Of a DNA stretch of 16,606 nucleotides, positions 15,529 to 16,606 are shown piece by piece; the first letter of the stretch is position 1; each line of letters begins with the position of its first letter. The position numbers and the translations under genes were made by a program. The notes below the pieces were generated by a model. The model saw only the letters and a program-made list of their open reading frames with translations, did not search any database and had not been told where the DNA came from. This DNA comes from Planctomycetaceae bacterium (GTDB lineage: Bacteria; Planctomycetota; Planctomycetia; Pirellulales; Thermoguttaceae): contig WRMR01000036.1 of NCBI GenBank assembly GCA_009776995.1, forward strand, positions 1-16,606, in the 5' to 3' direction.

Positions 15529-16560
15529 CTACCAGGTCATAGACACCAGGATCATGAAGCTGTACAGATTGAAAAACGCGTGCAGGAAAAACACTGATGC
15601 AAAACGTCGTGTACGGTGGTAAAGCGTCCCGATAACCAGTGCGAACAGGAACAGCGGGATCGGATCGACCATGCTGCTTGTGACACCGAGTTGGACAGCC
15701 CCATCCGATTTGGCGAACATGTCAACCACATATTTGACAACACCAATCGGAATGAGAATGGTTACCAGCAGGAGCAATGCTCCCAGAGCGTCGCGACCGG
15801 TTCGCCGGAAATCCCACAGCCCGATGTCGCTCCAGCGAATGCGGAACAAGCGGCGGAAAACCACGATGACCACCGCCATTGCAACCAGATTGCCGATCAA
15901 CGTCGCCGTCATCGCCTGGAATATGCGGTCAATGGACGATGGGGTGGTCTCCTGTTGGGTGCGAAAATGGATTGCCGCGAAGAACAGTGCCGTCAACAAA
16001 ATCGGAATGCGTTGGGCCGGCGCGGAATGACCATACCCGCGTCGCAATTTCGCTTCGATGCCGCCCTGAATCACAACGCGAAACATGAACTCCTCCGTCA
16101 GCGGTGCGACAATCACCGCCGTCAGGAAACAGACGAGAATCACCATCGGGTTTTGACCGTTCTTCTGCATGAGGATCGTCAGAGGATGCTGGTCGGGCAG
16201 TTCTTCGTCGGAAATCGGCTGGGTGACGCCCCTGTCGGTTTCGTTGTCAGTGGGACGATCAACGGCTTCAAACACGAGCACGTTGTCATTGTGCTGAATC
16301 TCAAATACTCCGGGGATAACGCGCAGGACGAACCATTGTGAAAGCAGCATCACCATCAGATAAACCGCCAGCGCAAGCGGAATCGCACTGACGCCCCACG
16401 GCACGGTTCGCTGACGGCGCGGCGGGAAAAGGACACGGAACAGACGCAAACCATCGTTCGTGGTGCCTAATTCCATGACAAGATACGCGACAAATCCAAC
16501 GGCGATGATCGAAAGATAAAGCAACAACAGCAGCAGCAAAGCAAAACCCAACCTTTCCAT
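15529..16560 (-). CDS. CPBP-family intramembrane glutamic protease (Rce1/Abi-like)
   Basis: Multi-pass membrane protein of 343 residues from the ATG at 16560; an in-frame stop lies just upstream, and the next Met (29) would lose the first helix. The three CPBP motifs are present: EExxxR (E156, E157, R161 in TEEFMFR), FxxxH (F194, H198 in FFAAIH) and HxxxN (H327, N331 in LHAFFN), so an active membrane protease is plausible. Helices are visible at about 5-29, 58-79, 137-153, 187-198, 215-236, 258-275 and 300-312. Between motifs 2 and 3 lie about 129 residues, clearly more than the ~45-50 I expect, including a DIGLWDFRRTGRDALGAL segment that in many relatives precedes the protease domain. The substrate is unknown. 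It is followed by dinG on the same strand after 211 nt. Confidence 0.85.
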   Translation of the reverse strand: MERLGFALLLLLLLYLSIIAVGFVAYLVMELGTTNDGLRLFRVLFPPRRQRTVPWGVSAIPLALAVYLMVMLLSQWFVLRVIPGVFEIQHNDNVLVFEAVDRPTDNETDRGVTQPISDEELPDQHPLTILMQKNGQNPMVILVCFLTAVIVAPLTEEFMFRVVIQGGIEAKLRRGYGHSAPAQRIPILLTALFFAAIHFRTQQETTPSSIDRIFQAMTATLIGNLVAMAVVIVVFRRLFRIRWSDIGLWDFRRTGRDALGALLLLVTILIPIGVVKYVVDMFAKSDGAVQLGVTSSMVDPIPLFLFALVIGTLYHRTRRFASVFFLHAFFNLYSFMILVSMTW

Positions 16561-16589
16561 CGCGTCACCGGGTGACGCCGCTCACCTCC
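16561..16589 (-). promoter_or_regulatory. CPBP leader: strong Shine-Dalgarno separated from ATG by a hairpin
   Basis: On the minus strand GGAGGTGAG (complement of 16581-16589) is a near-perfect Shine-Dalgarno sequence, but its core is 23 nt from the ATG at 16560, too far for normal use. The gap is filled by the palindrome GCGTCACC/GGTGACGC (16562-16569 and 16571-16578). If the 17-nt palindrome folds, the effective spacing becomes about 6 nt. Its GTCAC-N3-GTGAC core is shared with 7190-7210. Confidence 0.5.
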
Positions 16590-16606
16590 AAACTCATCAC
16601 TGACCC

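Noticed and set aside
1..16606. tRNA, rRNA, CRISPR array, transposase, integrase or toxin-antitoxin genes
   Set aside because: I looked for them on both strands and saw no cloverleaf-like stretch, regular spacer array or recognisable protein of these kinds.

Overview
The window looks like a chromosomal segment of a Planctomycetota bacterium. The evidence is a PEP-CTERM protein, a giant exported protein built from secretin N-domain-like repeats, a planctomycete-style TM2-like (DUF6677-like) membrane protein, few Shine-Dalgarno sequences, and many short palindromic intergenic repeats. This assignment is inference from gene content; no rRNA or other marker settles it. No rRNA, tRNA, CRISPR array, transposase, integrase or phage gene was seen.

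Layout. 9-6515 (minus): one gene for a 2168-residue exported protein with an N0/STN-like domain followed by about 26 tandem secretin-N-like repeats and no secretin barrel. 6516-7249: AT-rich divergent intergenic region with a hairpin abutting the giant gene's ribosome binding site, a possible promoter for the plus-strand gene, a cluster of three C/G-rich hairpins and a GTCAC-N3-GTGAC palindrome. 7250-8731 (plus): gcvPB, glycine decarboxylase subunit 2. 8732-9044: intergenic, with a large inverted pair of repeat units. 9045-10100 (plus): holA, DNA polymerase III delta. 10378-11178 (plus): PEP-CTERM protein preceded by a sigma-54-like promoter and an upstream palindrome. 11460-13065 (plus): a compact set of three membrane-protein genes (TM2-like, a 60-residue two-helix protein, a single-pass anchored protein). 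13131-15317 (minus): DinG/XPD-type iron-sulfur helicase carrying two in-frame low-complexity insertions. 15529-16560 (minus): CPBP-family intramembrane protease with an unusual leader and a long insert between its motifs.

The genes do not form one pathway. Housekeeping genes (gcvPB, holA, dinG) are mixed with cell-envelope genes (giant repeat protein, PEP-CTERM protein, the three-gene membrane set, CPBP protease). Two themes stand out. First, the giant tandem secretin-N protein without a channel domain is a candidate for an undescribed envelope structure. Second, small palindromic elements recur between genes and also inside genes: one supplies the DinG stop codon, another has entered the DinG reading frame, and a third sits between the Shine-Dalgarno sequence and the start codon of the CPBP gene.
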